A DNA stretch of 64,000 nt. Origin: Flavobacterium sediminilitoris. Lineage in GTDB: Bacteria > Bacteroidota > Bacteroidia > Flavobacteriales > Flavobacteriaceae. A model generated the notes under the pieces. The model was not told the origin of the DNA. It was given only the letters and a program-made list of their open reading frames with translations, and ran no database searches. Each line of letters opens with the position of its first letter. The stretch's first letter is position 1. Shown in pieces: positions 16,684-25,678 of the stretch. Both the position numbers and the translations under genes were made by a program. The DNA is taken from positions 3,348,001-3,412,000 of the forward strand of contig NZ_CP090145.1 of assembly GCF_023008245.1 (NCBI RefSeq). Reading direction: 5' to 3'.

Positions 16684-19195
16684 GTTCTATAATATACTGA
16701 ATGAATGGTTTGTAGTATTTATCGTGGAATTCTTGTACTTCAATAATTTTTAAATCATTTTTTTCTGGTAAAAAATAAGGATTACCTACAAATATTTCAT
16801 CGGTTGACATTGCTGTTTTAAAATCTAAAACAAATGGAATATACATTTTTGGAATACTGGTATTACTGCTTTCTAATTCTAAAATTCCATTATTACTTTT
16901 AATAATACTTCCATCTTTAGACATGAAATGCGTTGTTTCAATATAACAAGTCGCTCCTAAATTTTCTAAATCAGCCTTTATACTTTGCGCTTCAACATTA
17001 GTTAAATTCTCTTGTATTACCATTATTTCAGTTTTGAATTCAAATATTTCAGTTTTAGTTAAATTCAATTTATGAATAAAATATTGTACTACTTTAGATC
17101 TATTGTTTCCATGCTTTTTTAATAGTAATGAAACACGTTCTTCAAAATAAATTGTGTCTTCGGTATAACCTTCATAACCATCAAAAAAAGTAACTTCATG
17201 CAACTGTTTACCATTAATAATAAGCAAATTATTACTTATCTTAATTTCCTTAAATCGTTTGAGTAAAGTATATTTTTTAGTATTGTTTCTAAAATTGTAC
17301 ACAAACTCCTTATTTTTAATCACATATCCCTTAAAGCACTCTTTTACAGCATCGTGAGCCGTTACAATACAATCGTACGCATCGGTAATTTTGTAAAATA
17401 ATTCCCCATCTGAAAGATAAATATTGTTTTCCTTTGAAAAAAGGATTAACGGATTTATGGTATTAACTGTTATTACCTTAGCTTCAGTAGTTTTCCGTTC
17501 CAAATCATAGTAATAAAGTGTTTTTTCTTCGGCTATCCAATTTACTAAAAATAAGACTCCTTTTTTATCTTTGTACAACGAATATTGCCCTGTAATAAAA
17601 GGAATAGCACTCGCTATTTTTGCAAAACCTTTACTGAGTGGTTCTTCTTGAAAAGCAAACAAACTGGTATTAAAATACAAATAGAATTGCCCTTCATAAT
17701 GAAATACATTATTATAATTTCGTTCTACAGGATATAAAATAGGCACTTCTCCTTGATTCCTACTCTTAATTACTCTAGTTTGTAATACTGGTTTTTTACT
17801 CCATAATTCTTCTAAAGGCAATTGTATCTTTTTTATATGTTTTCTTACCTTATTTTTTACTTTATAAGTATCAATTACTCCAGAAGCAGTAGTTGTGACG
17901 ATGAAATTAATCTTATCAAAATGTTCGTTAATTACTTTAGTAAAAGGTATTGATTCAAAGTTTTCTTCTTGAGTAAACACGAATAATTCTACCTCCTTAA
18001 GACTTCCGTATTCTTTTTCAAAATACTGCTCTAAACCTTCTCCTCCATCTAATCCTCCACTCAATTGTTGCAAACTAGCAATTACTTGGCTTACTGTATC
18101 TATTTTTATTGGTGTATATTGCTTACCAAAGGCATATACCACACATTCGATATCGGTTTTTGGATGTTTTGCAATCGCTAAAGCTGTAGCAAAAGCTACT
18201 ATTTTTGGGTTTCCCCAATTTTTTAACGAAACATCGAGCAACAAAACACGTACTTTCTTATTGTCTTGTGGTGGAATTTCTCGTTGAATGTATAAGGCTT
18301 CATTATTAGCCAAACGCGACATGAAAACCATGTCATCATTGGCAAACTCAGACAATAACAACTTATCGAAATCACCTTTATTCGTTAAATCAGAAACACC
18401 TCCTATAGGTTGTTGACTTGGTACATTATGATGAAATGGAATATTCAATCCAGACCAAATGCGTTGTATTAAACTACCTACTTGAAACGTTTTTTGTTCT
18501 TGAATTAGTTCTTCTATAAAATCAATTGTCTTGTTCGACTCTAAAGGTTGAGAAACTTCTTCTTCTAATACTTCTTCTATTTTTTCAGGTTCAGGTAAAG
18601 CTGTTAATGCTTTGAGTAAAGATTCTTTAGTAGGAAACTTTTGTTTTAATAAAGCAATCGTTCTAAAGTCCTTTATAAAATTGGCATCATTGAAAGGAAT
18701 TGATCCAATTATCTCTAAATAATCTGATTTAATATCTTTAAAATCACTAATTAGCTTCTTAGCAGTTTCACTACCAACTCTATTATGGCATTTTTCAAAA
18801 ATGGTTTTAAAAAGTAAAATACGATTATCACCTGTTTTGTACTCTTCAGGTAAACTCGCTAATATTTTTAAAAAATCAAAAGCAGCACCTACTCGATACA
18901 AATTAGCATTAGGAAATGAACTAGCCCGTTCCTTCGATTTAGCATAATGATGTAAAGTAACTAATAAAGCTTCACTATTTGAATTGGTAGCTACAATAGC
19001 TAACAACAATGAACCAAAAGGTGGAATACAATCATCCGAAAGTAATTCTAAAACTTCTGTAACATATTCTTTATACGCTATCGATGTACCATCTAATGAT
19101 TCAAAAACGTAACGAAAATTATCAGCTTCGTCAAAATGGAAATTACATTTCCAAAAGTAATCCTCATATTGTTGAAAATATTTATTAAAATCCAT
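16658..19195 (-). CDS. vWA/beta-propeller protein of the MoxR ternary system
   Basis: The protein has 845 residues. A helical N-terminal region (1-250) is followed by a vWA-like domain at about 315-440: the MIDAS segment reads L-L-L-D321-V-S-L-K-N, so the usual D-x-S-x-S lacks its last serine and metal binding may be altered. From about 490 to 730 short beta repeats (Y-N-N-V-F-H-Y-E-G-Q-F-Y-L-Y, E-N-N-I-Y-L-S-D-G) suggest a degenerate beta-propeller. In MoxR systems the AAA+ ring remodels the vWA partner, and the propeller is thought to sense or bind a target. A 4-nt gap separates it from the upstream bpX gene. Confidence 0.7.
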   Translation of the reverse strand: MDFNKYFQQYEDYFWKCNFHFDEADNFRYVFESLDGTSIAYKEYVTEVLELLSDDCIPPFGSLLLAIVATNSNSEALLVTLHHYAKSKERASSFPNANLYRVGAAFDFLKILASLPEEYKTGDNRILLFKTIFEKCHNRVGSETAKKLISDFKDIKSDYLEIIGSIPFNDANFIKDFRTIALLKQKFPTKESLLKALTALPEPEKIEEVLEEEVSQPLESNKTIDFIEELIQEQKTFQVGSLIQRIWSGLNIPFHHNVPSQQPIGGVSDLTNKGDFDKLLLSEFANDDMVFMSRLANNEALYIQREIPPQDNKKVRVLLLDVSLKNWGNPKIVAFATALAIAKHPKTDIECVVYAFGKQYTPIKIDTVSQVIASLQQLSGGLDGGEGLEQYFEKEYGSLKEVELFVFTQEENFESIPFTKVINEHFDKINFIVTTTASGVIDTYKVKNKVRKHIKKIQLPLEELWSKKPVLQTRVIKSRNQGEVPILYPVERNYNNVFHYEGQFYLYFNTSLFAFQEEPLSKGFAKIASAIPFITGQYSLYKDKKGVLFLVNWIAEEKTLYYYDLERKTTEAKVITVNTINPLILFSKENNIYLSDGELFYKITDAYDCIVTAHDAVKECFKGYVIKNKEFVYNFRNNTKKYTLLKRFKEIKISNNLLIINGKQLHEVTFFDGYEGYTEDTIYFEERVSLLLKKHGNNRSKVVQYFIHKLNLTKTEIFEFKTEIMVIQENLTNVEAQSIKADLENLGATCYIETTHFMSKDGSIIKSNNGILELESSNTSIPKMYIPFVLDFKTAMSTDEIFVGNPYFLPEKNDLKIIEVQEFHDKYYKPFIQYIIEHEANVTTV

Positions 19196-19199
19196 TTTT

Positions 19200-19901
19200 T
19201 TATTCGTTTACCGTTAGTCGAAACGAGCTAAGGCTTAAAGGTTTACAATCACTCAAAGGAATAGACAAATAGCTGTTATTATTTTGAAACAAAAGCATAC
19301 TGTCATTATTCGGGTTGAGTTGTTTTTTTATAATTGGAAACAAAACATCAAATTCCAAGGCATAACCTGTTGGAAACAAACAATTGTCTTTTAACCAATA
19401 CGTTTGTCCTTTAATAGGTAACAAAGGTGTACCTAAAAACAATATGCTATCTTCAATGATTATCCATTTTAAATTCTGCAAACGTACTTGCGGTAGTGTT
19501 TCAATATACCCTTTTACATTTTCCAATTTAGTGATTACTCCATAAGGCTTTTGTTCGGCTTCACTTTTTACTATCTTGATGTCTATTTTGTCATGAATAC
19601 CAAAATAATTCATATTGTATTTCGGTAAATCAATAGGCAAAGCATTCAAAATAGGCATCCACAACAAAGCAGAAGGTAATTTTTTCGTAGGTACTAATTT
19701 GTCCTTACGAAACAACAATTGCTCTTTCAATTCATACACTATAATGTGCGGAATTTGTAGCAAAACGACATCGTTAATTTGCAAAGGAGTAAAGTCTTTA
19801 ATAAAAGCCCTTTCTCCTTCAAAAGCCAATTTCAAATTGTCCCAATGACGTATAGGAGCTAAATATTCCAAATGACTTTTATGTAATTCCACATAGTACA
19901 T
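19200..19901 (-). CDS. bpX-type accessory protein between MoxR and vWA genes
   Basis: This soluble 233-residue protein has no signal peptide and no recognised catalytic motif. It starts at the very base where the MoxR gene stops (TAATG-type one-nucleotide overlap) and ends 4 nt before the vWA gene. Many hydrophobic-aromatic beta-strand stretches point to an all-beta fold. Its place in the operon is the main evidence that it belongs to the ternary system. Confidence 0.55.
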   Translation of the reverse strand: MYYVELHKSHLEYLAPIRHWDNLKLAFEGERAFIKDFTPLQINDVVLLQIPHIIVYELKEQLLFRKDKLVPTKKLPSALLWMPILNALPIDLPKYNMNYFGIHDKIDIKIVKSEAEQKPYGVITKLENVKGYIETLPQVRLQNLKWIIIEDSILFLGTPLLPIKGQTYWLKDNCLFPTGYALEFDVLFPIIKKQLNPNNDSMLLFQNNNSYLSIPLSDCKPLSLSSFRLTVNE

Positions 19902-21034
19902 TACGCAAATGTTTTAAGCATTTTCTGCCACAATTGTTCAATTTCCTCTTGAATGTATTTCTTTTGTTCTGGGTTTTTAATCCAATCACAACGGGTTTGC
20001 ACATAGCGCAATTTATCTTTTATGATATTCTGCTCTTCAAAAGACAAGGTACCGTCGTTCCATTTCTCTGACAAATACTTCACTTCTTTCATTACCTCTT
20101 CTGCATCAGGAACTTTATTATAAACTGCTTGTGGATGGGCTTTTTCACTAGTATCTTTTTCAATCACATGATTCACAATACCTTCCAAAACCTCAACTTG
20201 TTCTTCGGTGTCCCAAATGTATTTCAACACCCACAAATCCGATAAAATAGCAGTGTCCCTACCACAAATAAAAGCACTTGCCGCAATTAAATTTTGAATT
20301 TTAACCGCTCTACGGTCGGAAACATTGATTCCTGCATTACGCAACGAATGAATTAAATCGACATATTCTTTACGAATAGGTGACAAATCTACTTTTCGTG
20401 TTGCTGCTTGCAATTCTCTCACTTCATCTGCTTTTATAGTTGGAGTTGTTTCATCTGTTTTATTTTCTAATTTCCAACCCGCTAAAAGTACTTCGTTCAA
20501 TAAATCAGGATCTACATAATCACATTTTACGCGAAGTAAAAAACGGTCTAGCAAAGCGTTTAATGCTTCGTCTTCTGGTAATAGATTACTCGCTCCCACA
20601 AACATTAAGGCTGGCAATTTCTTTGTTTCTTTACCTCTACGGAATATTTTTTCGTTCAAAGCCATCAATAAACTATTCAAAATAGCCGAATTGGCATTGA
20701 AAATTTCATCTAAAAAAACCATAGACGCTTCTGGCATCATGGCTTCGGTATTGGTAACCAATTCACCGTCTTTTAACTTTCGAATATCAAAAGGACCAAA
20801 AATTTCATTTGGTTCTGTAAAACGGGTTAATAGGTATTCGAAGTTTTTACCGTCTTCGATACCATTAGATAAAGCTCTAACAATAGCACTCTTTGCTGTT
20901 CCAGGAGGACCTAACAAAAAAGCATTTTCTCTAGCCAATAAACTTATACCAAGCAAATCGACAATTTCGTTTTTACCGATGAAGGTTTCTTTTATATGTT
21001 TTAAAAGGGCGTTTAAAGTATGTAGTGTGTTCAT
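19901..21034 (-). CDS. MoxR-family AAA+ ATPase
   Basis: The protein has 377 residues. Walker A G-P-P-G-T-A-K48-S, Walker B M-V-F-L-D109-E110 followed by I-F-N-A-N-S-A-I-L-N-S-L-L, sensor 1 F-V-G-A-S-N and the arginine-rich L-L-D-R-F-L-L-R segment are all intact. MoxR ATPases act as chaperone-like remodelers of vWA proteins; the vWA partner is two genes downstream. The RavA-like length without extra domains and the partner genes place it in a MoxR-vWA-beta-propeller conflict system, a class proposed by comparative genomics to respond to invasive elements. Confidence 0.9.
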   Translation of the reverse strand: MNTLHTLNALLKHIKETFIGKNEIVDLLGISLLARENAFLLGPPGTAKSAIVRALSNGIEDGKNFEYLLTRFTEPNEIFGPFDIRKLKDGELVTNTEAMMPEASMVFLDEIFNANSAILNSLLMALNEKIFRRGKETKKLPALMFVGASNLLPEDEALNALLDRFLLRVKCDYVDPDLLNEVLLAGWKLENKTDETTPTIKADEVRELQAATRKVDLSPIRKEYVDLIHSLRNAGINVSDRRAVKIQNLIAASAFICGRDTAILSDLWVLKYIWDTEEQVEVLEGIVNHVIEKDTSEKAHPQAVYNKVPDAEEVMKEVKYLSEKWNDGTLSFEEQNIIKDKLRYVQTRCDWIKNPEQKKYIQEEIEQLWQKMLKTFA

Positions 21035-21050
21035 TTATATCAATAATAAT

Positions 21051-21677
21051 TTACAATTCGTTCCAAAAAATCGTTTTATAATCGCCAAAATTGGCTAAAA
21101 GCAAGGGTTTAATTACTTCTAAACTTCCTCTATTTTTATCTTTCTTTTCCGTTACTCTATCTAAAAATAATTGCGTTAAACAAGAATCGGATAAAACAAT
21201 ACTTAAGTCTATATTTTCTAAATTCATTTCATATCCTATTCCAGAATAAGGAAACTGTTTTAGTTTTTGTTCTAATACAGGAAGAATCACATCATCTGCA
21301 TCCATGTGTTGTAATTGTAAAAGCAATTGCGGTAAAAAGCGCAAACACAAATCGGCTGAAAGCATTGCAGAAGGCGTCATAGGTTTGCCAAAATCTGGAA
21401 ACAACGTACTTATTTTACTAGCTGTATCTTCTCTATTTAAGACCAATTGCGTTGTAAAATATACTATCTTACTTCCCCACAAAGCTGCAACTTCATCAAA
21501 ATCAGGAGCTTGAAAAGGATAATTGAGTTTCTCTTTTTCATATTCATCCCTGAGAAGTTCAATAACTTCCTTTTCTTCTTCTTTTGAAATATCCAACTTC
21601 TTATCATAGATAATCGCATGTTCTCTAGAACGCAAATGATAGATAGTATCTAAAAAGGGTATTTTTTTGTCGGTCAT
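21051..21677 (-). CDS. Hypothetical helical component of the MoxR system
   Basis: The 208-residue soluble protein is mostly helical and acidic in the first half. It starts on the last base of the endonuclease V stop codon (TAATG overlap) and is followed 16 nt later by the MoxR gene. This coupling suggests a fixed stoichiometry with its neighbours. I do not recognise a family beyond its position in a bpX-type operon. Confidence 0.6.
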   Translation of the reverse strand: MTDKKIPFLDTIYHLRSREHAIIYDKKLDISKEEEKEVIELLRDEYEKEKLNYPFQAPDFDEVAALWGSKIVYFTTQLVLNREDTASKISTLFPDFGKPMTPSAMLSADLCLRFLPQLLLQLQHMDADDVILPVLEQKLKQFPYSGIGYEMNLENIDLSIVLSDSCLTQLFLDRVTEKKDKNRGSLEVIKPLLLANFGDYKTIFWNEL

Positions 21678-22180
21678 TACTCCTCCTTCGTTATCTGATC
21701 CATTAATTTCAATAAATATGGCAGTCTATACTCTCCAAACATATTTTTAATATGATGAGCTACGACTTCTTTCTCTAAACCAATAGCAGATACAAACAAC
21801 GGATTTTTACTTTCTCCTCGTAAAATTTCAACTACAGTTTCAGTGTTGCTTTGAAAGGATGTTTTTGCCATTCCAATAATGGGAAATTTTTTATCCAAGG
21901 CTTCATACAAATGACCTCCTAAACCATATTTTCCATCATTATCTACATAAATATGCCCGTCAATAATAATTGCTTCCAATTCTTCTAAGGAAACTTCTTC
22001 TAAGGCATTCATAATACAAGGCAATTCTCTTTTGTAAAAAGAACCCGGTTCATACTCCATCACGTCTTTTGTAATATGTGTCACTACATTACTAGGGGTT
22101 TCACTTTGCCAATTTTCAAAAAATAGCAAAACGGTTTTGGCATAATCAGTTTTATAATGAACGTCTATCGTTAAAATCAT
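21677..22180 (-). CDS. Short endonuclease V
   Basis: With the ATG at 22180 the protein has 167 residues, against about 220 for E. coli Nfi; the missing part is the N-terminal region before the first catalytic strand. A TTG at 22204 would add eight residues but gives a less likely N-terminus. The catalytic acids are all present: Asp6 in I-D-V-H-Y, Glu52 in Y-E-P-G-S-F-Y-K-R-E-L-P, and Asp74 in I-I-I-D-G-H-I. The I-I-G-M-A-K and Y-R-L-P blocks are also kept. Endonuclease V cleaves next to deoxyinosine in DNA and, in several organisms, inosine in RNA. It is the first gene of the MoxR operon and could be the effector. Confidence 0.85.
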   Translation of the reverse strand: MILTIDVHYKTDYAKTVLLFFENWQSETPSNVVTHITKDVMEYEPGSFYKRELPCIMNALEEVSLEELEAIIIDGHIYVDNDGKYGLGGHLYEALDKKFPIIGMAKTSFQSNTETVVEILRGESKNPLFVSAIGLEKEVVAHHIKNMFGEYRLPYLLKLMDQITKEE

Positions 22181-22336
22181 ATTCTGTAAGGTTAATAAAA
22201 ACAAATATATAGTATTTGTTCAATTTTCAAATTATTTTTAGACTAATTATACTACAAATAAAACCTTTACCAAAGAAAATCTAATGATAGAAAACTTCAG
22301 TAAAGGCACATCAAGAGTATTTTATTATAGTAATCC

Positions 22337-22383
22337 TAATAGCTAATGACTATTCACTAAGAACTAACTACTAAGGACTAATC
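22337..22383. repeat. CTAATGACTATTCACTAA low-complexity repeat
   Basis: Same repeat family as 31889-31924 and 32778-32841, here just after the exonuclease stop codon. It separates the RNA island from the MoxR operon. Confidence 0.5.
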
Positions 22384-22930
22384 ACTCATTCTCAAGACAC
22401 CAATGCAGTATCTTAGCAATATTCTTGGCATCATCTACACCTCTGTGGTGTGTGCCTTCTAATGGAATATTTAAAATGTCCAACGCTCCGTTCATACCTA
22501 CTTTTTTATTCAGTCCTTTCACTTCACTAAACAATTCTTTTACGTTAATGTGATGACTTCCCATAGGGTAACTAATTTTCCTGTAGGAACATTGTTTTTT
22601 AAGCATGTTCAAATCGTACTGACCATAACTTGCCCAAGTGTATTGATCGGGTTGGTATTCCTGTTCCAGCATTTCAATGGCATCTTCAAAAGACATTCCT
22701 TCATTATCCAATAATTCTTGCGTAATTGTGGTCAGTTCTGTACAAAACGGACTTACCGTTGAATGTTCTGGTTTAATAAGGATTCCTTTATTTTTAGTAA
22801 TCGCTCCAGAAAGAGTATCTAATTCACAAATACCTATTTCTATTATTTCATTAACTTGCCCTTTAGGTACTGGACCGTTCCAGCAAGTTGCTTCTAAATC
22901 TATGATGATTATTTTTTCTGTTGTTTTCAT
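22382..22930 (-). CDS. DEDDh 3'-5' exonuclease, ERI-1/KapD-like
   Basis: This 182-residue single-domain protein has the three Exo motifs: I-I-D11-L-E13-A-T-C-W, S-Y-G-Q-Y-D-L near residue 110, and H-R-G-V-D-D-A-K near residue 165. The D-L-E-A-T-C-W start is typical of ERI-1/KapD exonucleases, which trim RNA 3' ends, rather than of DNA polymerase proofreading subunits. It overlaps the small membrane-protein gene upstream by 4 nt (ATGA), so both are made together. In an island full of tRNAs and RNA ligases, trimming of RNA ends before ligation is a natural job; this is inferred. Confidence 0.85.
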   Translation of the reverse strand: MKTTEKIIIIDLEATCWNGPVPKGQVNEIIEIGICELDTLSGAITKNKGILIKPEHSTVSPFCTELTTITQELLDNEGMSFEDAIEMLEQEYQPDQYTWASYGQYDLNMLKKQCSYRKISYPMGSHHINVKELFSEVKGLNKKVGMNGALDILNIPLEGTHHRGVDDAKNIAKILHWCLENE

Positions 22931-23181
22931 TTTTTATTTTTCATTGCTATAAAGATGGAATCAAATGCTATTGCATTTTTGTTTTTCTCATTCTTTACTT
23001 TCATTTCATCTAATTTTACTTTAGCCATGTGTTTATGTATATCATCCAAAAAAGCATTTTTTGGTGGTTTACTATTAACATTTAAGTTACTTAAGCCTAC
23101 TATACTAGTCACCATACCTATTATTTGTATGGCATGAACTATTCCATGAACTATATTTTTATTTGTATTCTCTTTTTTCAT
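22927..23181 (-). CDS. Small membrane protein of unknown function
   Basis: This 84-residue protein has one hydrophobic segment (about residues 12-32, H-G-I-V-H-A-I-Q-I-I-G-M-V-T-S-I-V-G-L) and a basic, charged C-terminal half. It overlaps the exonuclease start by 4 nt. No homolog is recognised. Coupling to the exonuclease suggests a membrane tether or a regulator; this is a guess from position. Confidence 0.6.
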   Translation of the reverse strand: MKKENTNKNIVHGIVHAIQIIGMVTSIVGLSNLNVNSKPPKNAFLDDIHKHMAKVKLDEMKVKNEKNKNAIAFDSIFIAMKNKK

Positions 23182-23198
23182 TATTTCTAAGGTTATTT

Positions 23199-23228
23199 AA
23201 AACCTCGAAATAAGAATTCCGAGGTTTT
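23199..23228 (-). terminator. Terminator-like hairpin after the RING/TerD gene
   Basis: The arms AAAACCTCG and CGAGGTTTT pair perfectly around a 12-nt loop just downstream of the RING-like gene. The T-run is short, so read-through into the small membrane-protein gene is possible. Confidence 0.6.
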
Positions 23229-23230
23229 GA

Positions 23231-25474
23231 TTAATCTACTAACAACTGCGTTACGGCAGCTGCATTAATGGCCCATTTTTGGTCGTAAACTTCATCCGCA
23301 TCAAGTGAATCTACAATTTGTAATTTTTGAGCCTTTGCTTTTATAGTTAACAAACTACCAATATTCAATTTGCTCGATAATTTAGCTAATAGAGCTTGTA
23401 CTCCTTTGTAATCCAAACCTTGAACTACTTGACCACCAAAAGTCATTTCTAACCAAACGATTTCTCTTTTGGCTACATCAAGTACACCAAAAACTAAACC
23501 TTTAGCCACATTTTGAGTTACTCTTACTTGGTGATCTACACAAGAAGGGTCGTATGCTACACCAGATCGCTCTGAAATAGTCATTGGATATTTACTATTC
23601 ATCCAACCTACAACTAAGTTAGGTGTAATACTTCCATTACTATAAGCATTACAAGTAAAAGTTACATATTTGGCTCCAGCATAAGCTAGTGCATTTACAT
23701 CAATATTGATATATTCGGCAGTACCTATTTGATTTGGAATACTTCTTATATCTCCACTATGCGTACAACCTGTTGCTTGCAATTGGCTATACGAACAAAT
23801 CTCTGTTTTATCTGCATACGCAATATGACAACTCAAATCCATATCCAAATGTTGTGCTGGTAAACCTTGTCCCCATTGCATAAACAATCGTACAGTATTG
23901 CCTGCTATTGGAAAACGTGTTCCCATTAAGGCTACTGGTAAATCTTGTATGCTCTCACTTCTATCTCCTATAGACACTGGCATATTGAATAATTGTGGAT
24001 CAATATAAATCGTTTTGTTCTCATTCTCTTGAGCTGCAAATCGTTTCTCCATTGCCAACAAGCACAACTCTTCAATTTGATTTTGCATCGCTTTTAATTG
24101 GTCTTCATTGTACAACGATAACAATCTATTTGGTCCAATTTTCTTGTTTACTCCACCTAAAGGTTTCACACTTCTTTGTATGTTGCTATCAAAGTAGTTT
24201 TGTGCATACATGTTCAACGTAAACACCAAACGAGCAGGTACTTTATCAATTATCTTCTCAAAAGCCGCTATCGTTTCATCAGGTCCAAACCATAACATAT
24301 TAGAGAACAAAGAACGAGCAAACAAACCTGGTCTTTCTTGTAATAGAGCAAAAGTGGTAGCCGCATCCGATTTTAAACGGAAATAATTTACTTTTCCTTG
24401 CCACACTTCATACGTTTGATTATAAAATACATCTAACAATGTTTTCAAAGCTTCAAATCCTTTTCTCTTACTATATTCTGACAAACGCAAAGCTCTAATA
24501 AAACGCACCCACATTGCTCTTTTTGGATGCATCATTTCACATGCTTTTTCTGCTTCTAATGGTAAATTATTCAACCATGTAGCTACCATTAAACATTCCT
24601 TTCTTGAATATTTTAATTTCAAATCTATTGCTGTAATCAATTTCGCTTTCGCACTATTATCAGCAGCAACAAAGAAATGTTGGTTATTACTAGCAATTCT
24701 ATTGATGATTGTTTTTGGTTCAATGATCTGTAATAAATTGGTTTTCTTGTACCATAAATAACGTAAAATATCCGTTGGAGAAGTAAAAAGAGAACTTGCC
24801 TTTTCTTCTTTATCCAAGTCGATTAACGTATCAATCACTAACATCATCGTTTCTTTAATTCCAATTTTCACTTCGCTTGGCAAAGGCAAATAAGACAACA
24901 ATCCCTTCAAACTATCTACTTGTGTAGCATCTAAAGCGGTTTTAGAACTTAATAACGAATGATAAAATTCGTTTAACTCTTTCTCAGTCCAAAGCTCCAA
25001 TACTTTCATTTTACTACCTTGTCCTTCTTGTTTAGTAGTATCAAACTCAAATGGAGTACCACAATAAGGACAACCATTATAACGCTCTAATGGAAACGTA
25101 TTCGCAGGAATAATATGTCCACATGCTAAAGTGGTTCCTTTATTGGTTTTAAAAACATTCGCAAAAAAAGTAGTAATATGATCATACAAAGACTCTCCTG
25201 TTGGAATTTCCCAGTTTTTTACTAATGGTGTCCAGTTTTTGTTAACTCCTACTACTTCTTTTATAGTATCTTGAATTTCTAATTTATATATTGGATGCAC
25301 TGCATTAATAGCTTGTAAAGCTTCTTCTGAAAAAGCAAATCCTAATTTGGATACATTAGCTACTAAAACCGATGTTGGTCCTGTAATCGTTGTTGTTGTT
25401 CCAGTGATGAATTCACTAGGAATGTATAGTGCGTTTTGACGCAAGCTGATTTTTAATAATTCGTTTGTTTTCAT
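23231..25474 (-). CDS. RING-like zinc-binding, TerD-like domain protein (MXAN_6230/SCO0854 family)
   Basis: The protein has 747 residues. A single treble-clef zinc site is visible at Cys118-x-His120 and Cys135-x2-Cys138 (A-C-G-H-I...G-C-P-Y-C-G), the RING-like feature of the MXAN_6230/SCO0854 family. A long helical, HEAT-like middle part spans about 150-480. The C-terminal part (about 510-680) resembles TerD: D-M-D-L-S-C-H-I-A-Y, C-T-H-S-G-D, Y-I-N-I-D-V-N-A-L and G-W-M-N-S-K. It is the largest protein of the RNA island and is separated from the upstream genes by the tRNA-like element region. A scaffold or RNA-binding role, as for Ro60-type proteins, is speculation. Confidence 0.7.
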   Translation of the reverse strand: MKTNELLKISLRQNALYIPSEFITGTTTTITGPTSVLVANVSKLGFAFSEEALQAINAVHPIYKLEIQDTIKEVVGVNKNWTPLVKNWEIPTGESLYDHITTFFANVFKTNKGTTLACGHIIPANTFPLERYNGCPYCGTPFEFDTTKQEGQGSKMKVLELWTEKELNEFYHSLLSSKTALDATQVDSLKGLLSYLPLPSEVKIGIKETMMLVIDTLIDLDKEEKASSLFTSPTDILRYLWYKKTNLLQIIEPKTIINRIASNNQHFFVAADNSAKAKLITAIDLKLKYSRKECLMVATWLNNLPLEAEKACEMMHPKRAMWVRFIRALRLSEYSKRKGFEALKTLLDVFYNQTYEVWQGKVNYFRLKSDAATTFALLQERPGLFARSLFSNMLWFGPDETIAAFEKIIDKVPARLVFTLNMYAQNYFDSNIQRSVKPLGGVNKKIGPNRLLSLYNEDQLKAMQNQIEELCLLAMEKRFAAQENENKTIYIDPQLFNMPVSIGDRSESIQDLPVALMGTRFPIAGNTVRLFMQWGQGLPAQHLDMDLSCHIAYADKTEICSYSQLQATGCTHSGDIRSIPNQIGTAEYINIDVNALAYAGAKYVTFTCNAYSNGSITPNLVVGWMNSKYPMTISERSGVAYDPSCVDHQVRVTQNVAKGLVFGVLDVAKREIVWLEMTFGGQVVQGLDYKGVQALLAKLSSKLNIGSLLTIKAKAQKLQIVDSLDADEVYDQKWAINAAAVTQLLVD

Positions 25475-25504
25475 TTTATTTATTTTTAAAAAAATTAGAT
25501 AATG

Positions 25505-25551
25505 GTGCTTCTGTTTTCTACCAAAGAGTTTGAAGTAAGAAGCACTTGACC
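25505..25551 (-). ncRNA. tRNA-like hairpin element E1 with 21-nt motif
   Basis: Minus strand: GGTCAA, then the 7-mer GTGCTTC, then TTACTTCA, about 19 nt, and GAAGCAC, the exact complement of the 7-mer. A 7-bp stem of acceptor length therefore closes a 27-nt body. It is the copy closest to the RING/TerD start codon, 31 nt upstream, and may also act in its leader. Confidence 0.5.
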
Positions 25552-25570
25552 TTAATTCTAGAAGATAATA

Positions 25571-25625
25571 GGCTAACTAGCATGACAAATTTTAAGTTTG
25601 TGGTTGAAGTAAGTTAGTTTTGACC
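25571..25625 (-). ncRNA. tRNA-like hairpin element E2 with anticodon-arm-like stem-loop
   Basis: Minus strand: GGTCAA, AACTAAC, TTACTTCA; CTAAC can pair with GTTAG downstream. Between them lies ACAAA-CTTAAAA-TTTGT (25585-25601), a 5-bp stem with a 7-nt loop of C-U-N3-A-A form, exactly like an anticodon arm (it would read UAA). No T arm is visible, so it is not a normal tRNA. Confidence 0.5.
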
Positions 25626-25678
25626 TTCTATAGTGGAGCAGATGGGATTCGAACCCATGACCTGGGCGTTAAAAGCGC

